From NCBI GenBank assembly GCA_017649745.1, contig JAGCGE010000251.1, positions 1 through 9,374 on the forward strand: a stretch of DNA of 9,374 bases, written 5' to 3'. The first letter of the stretch is position 1. Every line of letters starts with the position of its first letter. The notes under the pieces are model-generated. The model saw only the letters and a program-made list of their open reading frames with translations. It was not told the DNA's origin and did not search any database. Both the position numbers and the translations under genes were made by a program. Origin of the DNA: Clostridiales bacterium. GTDB lineage: Bacteria; Bacillota_A; Clostridia; Saccharofermentanales; Saccharofermentanaceae. Shown here piece after piece: positions 1 to 6,187 of the stretch.

Positions 1-111
1 ACAAAGACAGGTGAAGAACGTTCGATGGAATTCATCATCGGAGTATCGTTGTTCGCGTTCTCTATCGCACTCGGAGCCGCATTTATCTCAATGAAGATAA
101 AAGAAGATTAA
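1..111 (+). CDS. C-terminal end of a membrane protein (partial)
   Basis: Reading frame 1 is open from the window edge to a TAA at 109-111, giving 36 residues of an incomplete protein. The visible part holds one hydrophobic segment, roughly residues 9-30 (rich in Ile, Phe, Ala, Gly), followed by a short basic/acidic tail ending KIKED. That pattern fits the last transmembrane helix and cytoplasmic tail of a polytopic membrane protein such as a transporter, but no family signature is visible. The gene runs head-on into the radical SAM gene, and the two stop codons share the palindrome TTAA at 108-111. The function cannot be assigned from this fragment. Confidence 0.6.
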   Translation, partial: TKTGEERSMEFIIGVSLFAFSIALGAAFISMKIKED

Positions 112-986
112 AGGTCAAAGATGCTGATCTGCTTGTCTTCTTCAGGCAGATCATGCATATACCTGAAGCACTCGTCAGGTTCACATATTATGCCGTGCTC
201 GCGGCATGTGCGAGTGAAAAACCTCATCAACTCACGTGACTTGGGACTCGGGACCTCATATGAATCACCATAGGTAGAGATGTACTTCTGCTTAAGACCC
301 GGAAAATGCTTATCAAGCGCGGCATAGAAGTATTCCCTGTCCCCGTCCCTTAACGTGAGACCCATATCAAAACAGATAATAGCCTTAACCTCGGCTTTTA
401 TACACTCATCAAGGATAGCCTTAATATTTTCTTCAGTATCATTGATGAATGGAAGGATCGGAGTAAGCCAGACGACCGTCGGTATGCCCCGGTCCTTCAT
501 TATGTTTAGAACTTCTATCCTTCGTTTTGTATTACACACATTCGGCTCCAGGATGCTGCATAGCTCATCATCATAAGTCGTGAGCGTCATCTGAACAACG
601 CACTTTGCCTTCCTGTTTATCTCATCAAGAAGATCGATGTCGTCCAGTATCCTGTCGGATTTCGTCTGGATCGCCAGGCCGAACCCATACTTGGAGATGA
701 CCTCAAGGCACTTACGTGTCATTCGAAGATCCTTTTCGCAATGCATATAAGGATCAGACATGGAACCGGTTCCGATCATGCATCTTTTTCGCTTAGACCT
801 AAGGGCTTTCTCGAGAAGTTCAGGCGCATTCTGCTTTACCTCTATATCTTCGAAAACATGCTTAAACTGATAACAAAGGCTTCTGCTGTCGCAATAGATG
901 CATCCGTGAGTACAGCCGCGGTAGATGTTCATACCGTAGCTGCCGTTTTTCCCGGTCAATATTCCCTTAGCTTCTACAAAATGCAT
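108..986 (-). CDS. Radical SAM protein, SPL (spore photoproduct lyase-like) family
   Basis: This 292-residue protein has the radical SAM cluster motif CxxxCxxC at C25, C29 and C32 (CTHGCIYC), which binds a 4Fe-4S cluster for reductive cleavage of S-adenosylmethionine. The preceding N-Y-R-G-C context and the later GTGSMSDPY segment (about residues 72-80) are typical of the SplB-like family (COG1533), a group broader than true DNA repair lyases. A TIM-barrel core and a C-terminal ISIFDL tail also fit. True spore photoproduct lyases are longer (about 340 residues), so the DNA repair role should not be assumed; most members of this size have no known substrate. The ATG at 984-986 is preceded by AGGAG at 997-1001, 9 nt away. 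The gene stands alone on this strand and shares its upstream region with the divergent lipoprotein gene. Confidence 0.85.
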   Translation of the reverse strand: MHFVEAKGILTGKNGSYGMNIYRGCTHGCIYCDSRSLCYQFKHVFEDIEVKQNAPELLEKALRSKRKRCMIGTGSMSDPYMHCEKDLRMTRKCLEVISKYGFGLAIQTKSDRILDDIDLLDEINRKAKCVVQMTLTTYDDELCSILEPNVCNTKRRIEVLNIMKDRGIPTVVWLTPILPFINDTEENIKAILDECIKAEVKAIICFDMGLTLRDGDREYFYAALDKHFPGLKQKYISTYGDSYEVPSPKSRELMRFFTRTCREHGIICEPDECFRYMHDLPEEDKQISIFDL

Positions 987-1037
987 TTATTTACGCTCCT
1001 GAACGCCTCAAATTCCATACATTTATCATCCAATTAC

Positions 1038-1070
1038 TTACAATCTTATCACAACACGTTGTGCTATAAT
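1038..1070 (+). promoter_or_regulatory. Extended -10 promoter for the 1100-1759 lipoprotein gene
   Basis: A perfect TATAAT lies at 1065-1070, preceded by TG plus one base (TGCTATAAT), an extended -10 of the sigma-A type. At the usual 17-bp spacing the -35 hexamer (AATCTT, 1042-1047) is poor; TTACAA at 1038-1043 is better but 21 bp away. Transcription would start near 1077, leaving about 23 nt before the ATG, enough for the AAGGAGG at 1087-1093. Confidence 0.65.
1050..1063. promoter_or_regulatory. Palindromic candidate operator
   Basis: CACAAC-AC-GTTGTG is a perfect 6-bp inverted repeat with a 2-bp centre. It sits in the spacer of the lipoprotein promoter and its right arm covers the TG of the extended -10, so a bound dimer would compete with RNA polymerase. 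It lies between two divergent genes and could affect both. The regulator is not in this window as far as can be seen. Confidence 0.4.
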
Positions 1071-1099
1071 CTTTCGGTACTTTCCTAAGGAGGAATAAC

Positions 1100-1759
1100 A
1101 TGAAAAATAACAGATATATCATAAAGCTCGCTTCTATTGCAGTTGCCGCAACAACACTTGTTTCATTTACCGCTTGCTCTTCTAAGACAGAAGAAACAGA
1201 AGAATCAGTAGAGATAACTGAAGAAACAGTTTTAGATACAGTGGAATCAGAAGAGACTAAAGAAGCAGAGGATGCTGGTCTTGACGTAAGAGTTATCGAA
1301 TCACCTGATGATCCAATCTTCGACGAATATGAACTCACACCTGATGACTATCAGGATCTTCTCGATGATGCTGAAAAGGCTCAGACACCTAAGGAAGACG
1401 ATTACTATTCCGTAGCAACAGACAAGTCTACTAAGGAAGTCGAAAAATTTATGGAAGAAGTCGTTGAAATGGTACAGAACAACGATGTCGACGCAATAGT
1501 TGAAAATGCAACTTTCCCATTCTACCTTGTTGGCGTAGAGTACAACGATGCTGATTCTCTTAAAAAAGCTCTTGAAGCAGATGATTCCGTATTGATGAAC
1601 ACGGATTTTGTAAAGAAGGTATTGGCAGAAGACCCACACGATCTCAGCGCTAATTCACAGGGCATCTTCCTTGGTGACGGCGAGATCTGGATAAGATCCG
1701 TTATCGACGATAATTCTGGCGAACAGGTTCTCAAGATCTGCACTTTCAACGGAGTTTGA
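1100..1759 (+). CDS. Predicted lipoprotein with acidic tether, function unknown
   Basis: The 219-residue product begins with basic residues and a hydrophobic stretch (about residues 7-24) ending in the lipobox FTAC, so Cys26 is the likely lipidated residue and the mature protein would sit on the outer face of the membrane. Residues 28-100 are very rich in Glu and Asp and low in complexity, consistent with a flexible tether. The folded part is about residues 105-219: two amphipathic helices (STKEVEKFMEEVVEMVQ), an NNDVDAIVENATFPF segment and a beta-rich end with GDGEIWIRSV. This resembles small NTF2/SnoaL-like cone folds, which is an inference from pattern only. The ATG at 1100 has an excellent AAGGAGG 6 nt upstream. 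It is a single-gene unit, with a promoter just upstream and a hairpin just downstream. Confidence 0.8.
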   Translation: MKNNRYIIKLASIAVAATTLVSFTACSSKTEETEESVEITEETVLDTVESEETKEAEDAGLDVRVIESPDDPIFDEYELTPDDYQDLLDDAEKAQTPKEDDYYSVATDKSTKEVEKFMEEVVEMVQNNDVDAIVENATFPFYLVGVEYNDADSLKKALEADDSVLMNTDFVKKVLAEDPHDLSANSQGIFLGDGEIWIRSVIDDNSGEQVLKICTFNGV

Positions 1760-1777
1760 TCTAACTTAATATTCGAG

Positions 1778-1817
1778 TAGCGGGCCAAATTCTTCCAAGA
1801 CGATATTTGGTCCGCTA
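1778..1817. terminator. Long hairpin between convergent genes, likely bidirectional terminator
   Basis: A 13-bp stem (1778-1790 with 1805-1817, one G-U pair in RNA) encloses a 14-nt loop. It starts 18 nt after the lipoprotein stop and ends 12 nt before the stop of the opposing gene at 1830. AACTT at 1763-1767 can also pair with AAGTT at 1818-1822. Neither side has a strong T run (only TTGTCTTT on the plus side), so termination efficiency is uncertain. Confidence 0.55.
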
Positions 1818-1829
1818 AAGTTGTCTTTA

Positions 1830-2363
1830 TCACTTATACCAGTGCATAGCATATGCATACAAGAAACTATTTACTTCAGCCACAAACAAATCCTTATTAA
1901 TCCTGCATCCACCAATAACATTTACAAATCTGACATCCTTGTCGCTAATTTTATTATTCCAGGATATTTCGACACAATCTCCTATCATCTGAAAATATAC
2001 ATCAGACAATATAGCTCCAGCAGATGCAGTATGCCATCTGTGGCGAAGATTCCACTCATCTAACTTATCATAATATGCATCAAATTCATCAAGATCATCA
2101 GAATCAAAAGTTCTGGAATTCTCATCTTTAATAGCAGCATATTCTCCGTCAACATCTATCGGATATGGATCCTCTTTCATGTTATCAACAAAGTTTCTAA
2201 GCCACATTACAAGTTCTTCAAGATCCCAACGCGTAGTAAAAATTCTTCCATTTCTTGAGTATTCTAATATATTCTTTCCATTTACCAACATTGAAATCTC
2301 AGTTTCACGAGAATCATCCATAAAAGTATAAGCGATCGCAAATGTTGTATTAGTATTATTCAT
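1830..2363 (-). CDS. Acidic protein, candidate immunity partner of the upstream toxin-like protein
   Basis: I chose the ATG at 2361-2363 (177 residues), which follows AGGAAAGG at 2371-2378; an in-frame ATG at 2397-2399 has no such site and lies deeper in the upstream gene. The start overlaps the upstream stop by 8 nt (ATGAATAA), implying translational coupling. No signal peptide or membrane segment is visible, so it should be cytosolic. It begins with a beta-rich stretch, then WDLEELVMWLRNFVDNM (about 46-62), a very acidic middle (about 80-103) and a motif with RHRWH, AILSDVYFQMIGD and VEISW (about 108-135). The acidity and its place directly after a Lys-rich toxin-like gene fit an immunity protein. 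It vaguely recalls the DUF5984 group, but I am not sure of that. It is the last gene of a three-gene operon. Confidence 0.7.
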   Translation of the reverse strand: MNNTNTTFAIAYTFMDDSRETEISMLVNGKNILEYSRNGRIFTTRWDLEELVMWLRNFVDNMKEDPYPIDVDGEYAAIKDENSRTFDSDDLDEFDAYYDKLDEWNLRHRWHTASAGAILSDVYFQMIGDCVEISWNNKISDKDVRFVNVIGGCRINKDLFVAEVNSFLYAYAMHWYK

Positions 2364-2787
2364 CTTTCTTTCCTTTCCTAAACTTATTGTATTCTGCACG
2401 AGTAATCTTTCCGTCTATTAGCATTCTTTTGAGTATGGAACTAGGCACATCTCGTGGTGAAGACACCTTATATGCGTGATACCCATTTTCAGGAGTATTA
2501 TCCGGCTGAAATTTAACTATGATTCCATCATCAGTTATATTATAAACTTGTTTTCCGTCTTCATACCCATTCTCCAACAGTTTCTGTCCCTCCTCTTGGG
2601 TCCTAATCGGATTTTCCGAACCCCAGTTATGTCCTGGTTGATGCTTTTGCGTCGGCTTATATTGCGGTTCATGTTTCGAATTTGCTTCATTTTCCTTCTG
2701 TTTTGATACATATTTCTCTTCATCTATACTTTTTTGAGGAGAACCACGAGTCCCATTACATAAACCAGAATCTTTAGTTGACGCCAT
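2356..2787 (-). CDS. Small Lys-rich protein with polymorphic-toxin-like C-terminal domain
   Basis: This 143-residue protein has two parts. Residues 1-48 are low complexity, rich in Lys, Glu, Gln and Asn, and carry a GTRGSPQKS motif at about 12-20. Residues 49-139 look folded: HQPGHNWGSENPIRT, EEGQKLLENGY, then NITDDGIIVKFQPDNTPENGYHAYKV and a C-terminal helical segment (VPSSILKRMLIDGKITRAEYNKF). That segment order resembles the terminal domains of RHS/LXG/CDI-type polymorphic toxins; His49, His53, Lys92 and His104 are possible active-site residues, by guess only. No signal peptide, transmembrane helix or delivery domain is present, so it would act in the cytosol unless exported through a partner. 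The ATG at 2787 has AGGAGG 8 nt upstream, inside the end of the preceding gene (14-nt overlap). The function is inferred, not shown. Confidence 0.65.
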   Translation of the reverse strand: MASTKDSGLCNGTRGSPQKSIDEEKYVSKQKENEANSKHEPQYKPTQKHQPGHNWGSENPIRTQEEGQKLLENGYEDGKQVYNITDDGIIVKFQPDNTPENGYHAYKVSSPRDVPSSILKRMLIDGKITRAEYNKFRKGKKDE

Positions 2788-3514
2788 TCTTATTACCTCC
2801 TATCAAACGATTTCTAAGAAGAAGCTGATTGTCTGGAATCTGTATATCTATCCCTTTATCAATGGCATATTTAAAACACTTAAGAACCTTAGCCTTATCA
2901 GGTGATGCAGTATTTACGATAATAGATTTAAGATCAGGCAGATTATCAACTGTATATTTAATCATTTTCAAAAATACTTCCATCTGTTTGGGATCACCCA
3001 TCGGGCCCTTTGCATTTACAGCTACAACATTACAGTCCTCCATTCCATCCAGCATATGTTGCATATCAATATCATTAGCACAAGACACCAATGGAATAAC
3101 AATTGCATCTGTATTCATTGTTAACCATACGGAGAAAATTCTCATTTTGAAATGTCTGTAATTATTCTCTTCGACACAATTATCGCCGCACTTTGACACA
3201 TCAGGAGTAATGATATATCTTAATCCCTTGAATCTTTCCCTGTAAAAATCTTGCAATTCTTTTACGCCATAGTAAATGGCGCTCCACAAGCCATACAAAC
3301 CATCAAAACAGATATCATATTCAAAAAATCCTAAAGCTGTACTTGGAGTTTTAAAATAAAGTGATGGTTGATTGTATTCTGCTATAAAATCTATGGTTGG
3401 AACTTCTTTGCATCGAATGTAGGGCATATCTAAATCACCTATTTTAGGAGTTAGATTGGTATAATCCACCATAGAAAGATTTAAGAGTTTTTTTAGATTT
3501 TTCTTCTTTTTCAT
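2774..3514 (-). CDS. DUF4417-like protein of unknown function
   Basis: I chose the ATG at 3512-3514 (246 residues) because a strong GAGGAGG lies 9 nt upstream at 3524-3530; the in-frame ATG at 3541 places that site inside the coding region and lacks its own. After a Lys-rich start, the protein shows EVPTIDFI (about 38-45), a Tyr/Phe-rich block, then RYIITPDVSKCGDN, NNYRHFKMRIFSVWL and AIVIPLVSC, followed by alternating strands and helices (VVAVNAKGP, KSIIVNTASP). The ITPDxS, NNYR and VIPxV pattern resembles DUF4417, a family common on phages and conjugative elements and lacking a known activity. No transmembrane segment is seen. It is the first gene of the operon and overlaps the toxin-like gene by 14 nt in another frame. 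The family assignment is moderate in strength. Confidence 0.7.
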   Translation of the reverse strand: MKKKKNLKKLLNLSMVDYTNLTPKIGDLDMPYIRCKEVPTIDFIAEYNQPSLYFKTPSTALGFFEYDICFDGLYGLWSAIYYGVKELQDFYRERFKGLRYIITPDVSKCGDNCVEENNYRHFKMRIFSVWLTMNTDAIVIPLVSCANDIDMQHMLDGMEDCNVVAVNAKGPMGDPKQMEVFLKMIKYTVDNLPDLKSIIVNTASPDKAKVLKCFKYAIDKGIDIQIPDNQLLLRNRLIGGNKNGVN

Positions 3515-3534
3515 GGTTTTCAACCTCCTCGTTT

Positions 3535-3580
3535 TCGACATCTATTTCTTTCATCATAGCAACTATAATTGACTTGTCGA
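3535..3580. promoter_or_regulatory. Candidate operator half-sites for the divergent regulator
   Basis: TCGACA at 3535-3540 and its inverse TGTCGA at 3575-3580 lie 40 bp apart centre to centre, close to four helical turns. The right copy is also the -35 of the minus promoter and part of a small dyad (GAC-TT-GTC, 3571-3578) overlapping the plus -35. The left copy falls just after the predicted operon start. This fits autoregulation by the adjacent XRE-type protein, but binding is inferred. Confidence 0.35.
3553..3580 (-). promoter_or_regulatory. Promoter for the three-gene islet operon
   Basis: On the minus strand TCGACA (3575-3580, one mismatch to TTGACA) is followed after 16 bp by TATGAT (3553-3558, one mismatch to TATAAT), preceded by TGC, which gives an extended -10. 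The start would be near 3546, about 30 nt before the DUF4417-like ATG. Its -35 directly abuts the -35 of the opposite promoter. Confidence 0.65.
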
Positions 3581-3597
3581 TTCCCCTAATGTATCCT
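3569..3597 (+). promoter_or_regulatory. Promoter for the XRE-type regulator gene
   Basis: TTGACT at 3569-3574 and TATCCT at 3592-3597 are separated by 17 bp. The start would be near 3604, just ahead of AAGGAG at 3606-3611. The back-to-back arrangement with the minus-strand promoter means both cannot easily be bound by polymerase at once. Confidence 0.55.
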
Positions 3598-3622
3598 TTA
3601 TTAAAAAGGAGAAAAATAAAAA

Positions 3623-4357
3623 ATGGAATTAAACGGTTACCTTAGACAAGTTGGATCTAAAGTTAGGGACATAAGAAAAGAATTTAATATGACTCAAATA
3701 GAGTTTTATAAAAGAATGTTTCCAAACAAAGAAACAACAACAGAAAACATTAAGAAAAAGATGAACTCAATCGAAAAAGGAAAAATGAAATCTTTTGATT
3801 TTGATTTTTTCTTAACAATGTGCAAAACTTTCGAGTTAAGTGCAGATTACGTGCTTGATATAGAACCTAAATATGAAAATCATGATGTTGATTTTATTTG
3901 CAGTTATACAGGTTTAAATCCCCAGGCGGTTAAATATCTTCACCAATTGAACCGAAACGCAAACGTTGAAATTGATAATGCTGAATCGGGATATTTTATT
4001 GACAGTTTTAGATTAGAACAACTATTGAACAAGCAAACAGGAATTATCTACTTGAAGATAATCAATCTTCTTCTTCAAGATACTGAAAAAAAACAACCCT
4101 CAAAATTCAACATACTTCATTCTTTATATCTATTATGTATGGCTAAACCAACTGAAGTAATAGGTCATAAACTTGATTTATCATTATCAGATTCTGATAA
4201 TCAAATGGTAAGGCTGTATCCTAGTGATACTATTTGTATCAAAGATGAAAATGGTATTTGGTACGGAGCAGATGCATCTGAATTATTAAAACAAAAAGCA
4301 AGAAAACAACTAGAACTAGATATTGATCAACTTGTTATACAAATGAAAAGCAAATAA
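3623..4357 (+). CDS. XRE-family helix-turn-helix transcriptional regulator
   Basis: The 244-residue protein starts with a Cro/C1-type DNA-binding domain at about residues 7-79: VGSKVRDIRKE, then MTQIEFYKRMF, a Lys/Thr-rich segment ending MNSIEKG, and FFLTMCKTFELSADYVL. The loop around residues 32-45 is longer than in many XRE domains. A TGLNPQAVKYLHQLN segment (about 96-110) follows, a pattern I associate with regulators on Gram-positive mobile elements; the remaining C-terminal part, mostly helical, probably mediates dimerisation or sensing. The ATG at 3623 is preceded by AAGGAG at 3606-3611, spacing 11 nt, longer than usual. Base use is very AT-rich (14 G+C in 60 nt over 3661-3720, against 25 in 60 over 4621-4680 in the next gene), which supports acquisition. 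It probably represses the divergent operon and itself. Confidence 0.8.
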   Translation: MELNGYLRQVGSKVRDIRKEFNMTQIEFYKRMFPNKETTTENIKKKMNSIEKGKMKSFDFDFFLTMCKTFELSADYVLDIEPKYENHDVDFICSYTGLNPQAVKYLHQLNRNANVEIDNAESGYFIDSFRLEQLLNKQTGIIYLKIINLLLQDTEKKQPSKFNILHSLYLLCMAKPTEVIGHKLDLSLSDSDNQMVRLYPSDTICIKDENGIWYGADASELLKQKARKQLELDIDQLVIQMKSK

Positions 4358-4369
4358 TAAGCTTATAAA

Positions 4370-4401
4370 TTCACACTTAATTCCTCAATCTCTTATATAT
4401 T
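4370..4401 (+). promoter_or_regulatory. Possible promoter for the aldo/keto reductase gene
   Basis: TTCACA (4370-4375, one mismatch to consensus) is followed after 18 bp by TATATA (4394-4399); TATATT at 4396-4401 is a better hexamer but 20 bp away. The start would fall near 4406, leaving a leader of about 40 nt. The rest of this 89-nt gap holds no recognised signal or terminator. Confidence 0.35.
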
Positions 4402-4446
4402 TCCCCACAAAAATGTTGTAGGCTAATCTGTATGGAGGGATATTAG

Positions 4447-5643
4447 ATGCAAACACGTAAAGGAATATCAATATTAGGCTACGGCTGTATGCGCTTCTCG
4501 CAGAAGAACAACAAGATCGACTTTGATAAAGCCGAGAAAGAATTTATGCGTGCATATGAGTTGGGAGTCAATTATTTCGATACCGCCTACATCTACCCGG
4601 GAAGCGAAGATGTCGTCGGAAGGATCGTCGAGAAGAACAACATCCGTGACAAGATCAATATCGCAACTAAACTTCCACAATATATGGTCAAGAACCTTGC
4701 TGGTATCGAAAAGTATTTTAACGAGGAGTTAAAGCGCCTCAGGACCGACTACATCGATTATTACCTGATGCACCACATGACAGACTATGCTCAATGGGAA
4801 AAGCTCGTTGAACTAGGTATCATCGATTGGATCAATGAGAAAAAAGCGTCAGGTCAGATTAGAAATGTAGGTTTCTCTTTCCACGGCAAGACAGAGAATT
4901 TCCTTAAGATACTTAATGCTTACGATTGGAATATGTGCCTCATCCAGTATAACTACATGGATGAACACACACAGGCAGGTAAAGCAGGTGCACAGGCAGC
5001 TGCTGCCAAGGGCATCCCGCTGATGATAATGGAACCGCTTCGTGGAGGTAAGCTCGTCGATCTTCTTCCGGAAAAAGCTAAGGAAGAGATAAAGAACGAT
5101 CCTCACGGATGGACACCTGCTGAATGGGCTTTCAGATGGTTATGGAATCAAGATGAAGTCACCTGTGTATTATCCGGAATGAACTCTATCGATATGGTAG
5201 AAGAAAATTGCAGGATCGCTTCAGAAGCGACTGCCGGTTCATTCACTGATAAAGAATTCGATATGATCAACAAGATCAAAGAGATCATCGCTGAGACAAC
5301 GAAGGTCAACTGTACGGGTTGCAGATACTGCATGCCGTGCCCTAAAGGAGTAAATATCCCTGGTATTTTCTCGTGTTATAACCATATGTATTCTGAAGGA
5401 AGATCATCAGGAAGACTAGAGTATTTTCAGACAGTGGCATTATCGCTTGAACCTGCGGATGCGACTCAGTGTGTGGGATGCGGTAAGTGTGAGAAGCACT
5501 GCCCTCAGAACATCCCGATAAGAGAGAAACTTAAGGAAGCAGACAAGAAGTTAAGGCCGCTTCCGTATAAAGTTGGATATAAGGTAGCCAAAAGATTCAT
5601 GATAGGTAAAAAGAAAGATGCAAGAAGTACTAACGACCAGTGA
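4447..5643 (+). CDS. Aldo/keto reductase with C-terminal 4Fe-4S ferredoxin-like domain
   Basis: The 398-residue protein is a TIM-barrel aldo/keto reductase fused to a ferredoxin-like tail (COG1453 type). The barrel covers about residues 1-280 and shows the expected catalytic set: Asp45 and Tyr50 in FDTAYIY, Lys75 in ATKLP, and His109 in YLMHH. The tail has C289-x2-C292-x2-C295-x2-C298-P and C342-x2-C345-x2-C348-x3-C352-P, enough for two Fe-S clusters. Such enzymes are common in anaerobes and are thought to couple electron transfer to reduction of a carbonyl or related substrate; the actual substrate is unknown. The product is cytosolic. The ATG at 4447 has GGAGGG 7 nt upstream. The gene overlaps the following membrane-protein gene by 26 nt, suggesting co-transcription. 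It shows normal base use for this window, unlike the AT-rich islet on its left. Confidence 0.93.
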   Translation: MQTRKGISILGYGCMRFSQKNNKIDFDKAEKEFMRAYELGVNYFDTAYIYPGSEDVVGRIVEKNNIRDKINIATKLPQYMVKNLAGIEKYFNEELKRLRTDYIDYYLMHHMTDYAQWEKLVELGIIDWINEKKASGQIRNVGFSFHGKTENFLKILNAYDWNMCLIQYNYMDEHTQAGKAGAQAAAAKGIPLMIMEPLRGGKLVDLLPEKAKEEIKNDPHGWTPAEWAFRWLWNQDEVTCVLSGMNSIDMVEENCRIASEATAGSFTDKEFDMINKIKEIIAETTKVNCTGCRYCMPCPKGVNIPGIFSCYNHMYSEGRSSGRLEYFQTVALSLEPADATQCVGCGKCEKHCPQNIPIREKLKEADKKLRPLPYKVGYKVAKRFMIGKKKDARSTNDQ

Positions 5644-6187
5644 TAAGGAACTATTAACAAGAGAGATTTTAAGAGAAGATTATAGCAATTACATGGCAGG
5701 AAACAGGATAGTGAGTATCGTACTCATTGTCTTCATGGTGATCGGTATCGCGTTTTTCCTGACATTCCTGCTACTGGCTTTAAGAAAGCGAAAGAGCAAT
5801 AACGATAGAACAAGAAGACTCGCAAAAACATGGATCGTTCTTATGTCGATCGGAATGGGAGTATTCGCAACAGGATTATGCGTATTTGCTATTCCCTACT
5901 CTATCCACACATTTAATGCCAAACCGTCTAACTGTCATTTCGAAGAAGTCTATATAGAGGATGCCGTGAAGGAGAAGAAAAACACGGCTTCAAGTATTTC
6001 ACGAAAGAGTGCACCATCAGGTGAAAGATACGTAAAATACTTCATCACCGATGACGATGAAAAGATCTATGTATCCGATTCACAATTTAAAGAATACGAC
6101 GGACCCGGAACATATTATCTCGGCATGACAAATGACGGAGTCATCTTCAGCATATATAGCGGCGATGACTACGAATTGGACGATTGA
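5618..6187 (+). CDS. Two-transmembrane protein of unknown function
   Basis: The 189-residue product has two hydrophobic helices at about residues 31-55 and 72-96, joined by a basic loop (RKRKSNNDRTRRLAK) that by the positive-inside rule should be cytoplasmic. Residues 97-189 would then lie outside the membrane: a linker followed by a small beta-rich domain (RYVKYFITDDDEKIYVSD, GTYYLGMTNDGVIFSIY) with an acidic end. No family was recognised. The start is uncertain: the ATG at 5618 overlaps the reductase gene by 26 nt with only a weak AGG upstream, while the ATG at 5693 would begin just before the first helix and also lacks a good site. I keep the longer form. Its TGA directly abuts the stop of the opposing FMN enzyme gene (TGATCA, 6185-6190), so no space remains for a separate terminator. 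Confidence 0.7.
   Translation: MQEVLTTSDKELLTREILREDYSNYMAGNRIVSIVLIVFMVIGIAFFLTFLLLALRKRKSNNDRTRRLAKTWIVLMSIGMGVFATGLCVFAIPYSIHTFNAKPSNCHFEEVYIEDAVKEKKNTASSISRKSAPSGERYVKYFITDDDEKIYVSDSQFKEYDGPGTYYLGMTNDGVIFSIYSGDDYELDD

Noticed and set aside
987..1049. Minus-strand promoter for the radical SAM gene
   Set aside because: Best hexamer pairs (TTGTAA with TATGGA, 18 bp) match consensus poorly at the -10; not strong enough to list.
991..1338. Minus-strand open frame of 115 codons over the first lipoprotein
   Set aside because: It mirrors the low-complexity acidic tether of the lipoprotein (Ser/Val-rich antisense) and crosses that gene's promoter; no ribosome binding site or recognisable domain.
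2364..2399. Upstream ATG at 2399 for the acidic gene
   Set aside because: It adds 12 residues encoded by the end of the toxin-like gene; the AGGAAAGG just before 2363 makes the internal ATG the better start.
3515..3541. Upstream ATG at 3541 for the DUF4417-like gene
   Set aside because: GAGGAGG at 3524-3530 lies inside the added nine codons and is ideally placed for the ATG at 3514.
4357..4366. 10-bp palindrome ATAAGCTTAT after the regulator gene
   Set aside because: It has no loop and no following T run, so it cannot act as an intrinsic terminator; likely chance in AT-rich DNA.
5311..5343. First Fe-S motif of the reductase looks one residue short (CxxCxxCxxCP)
   Set aside because: This spacing is, as far as I recall, usual for the first cluster motif of ferredoxin-tailed aldo/keto reductases, so it is not evidence of damage.
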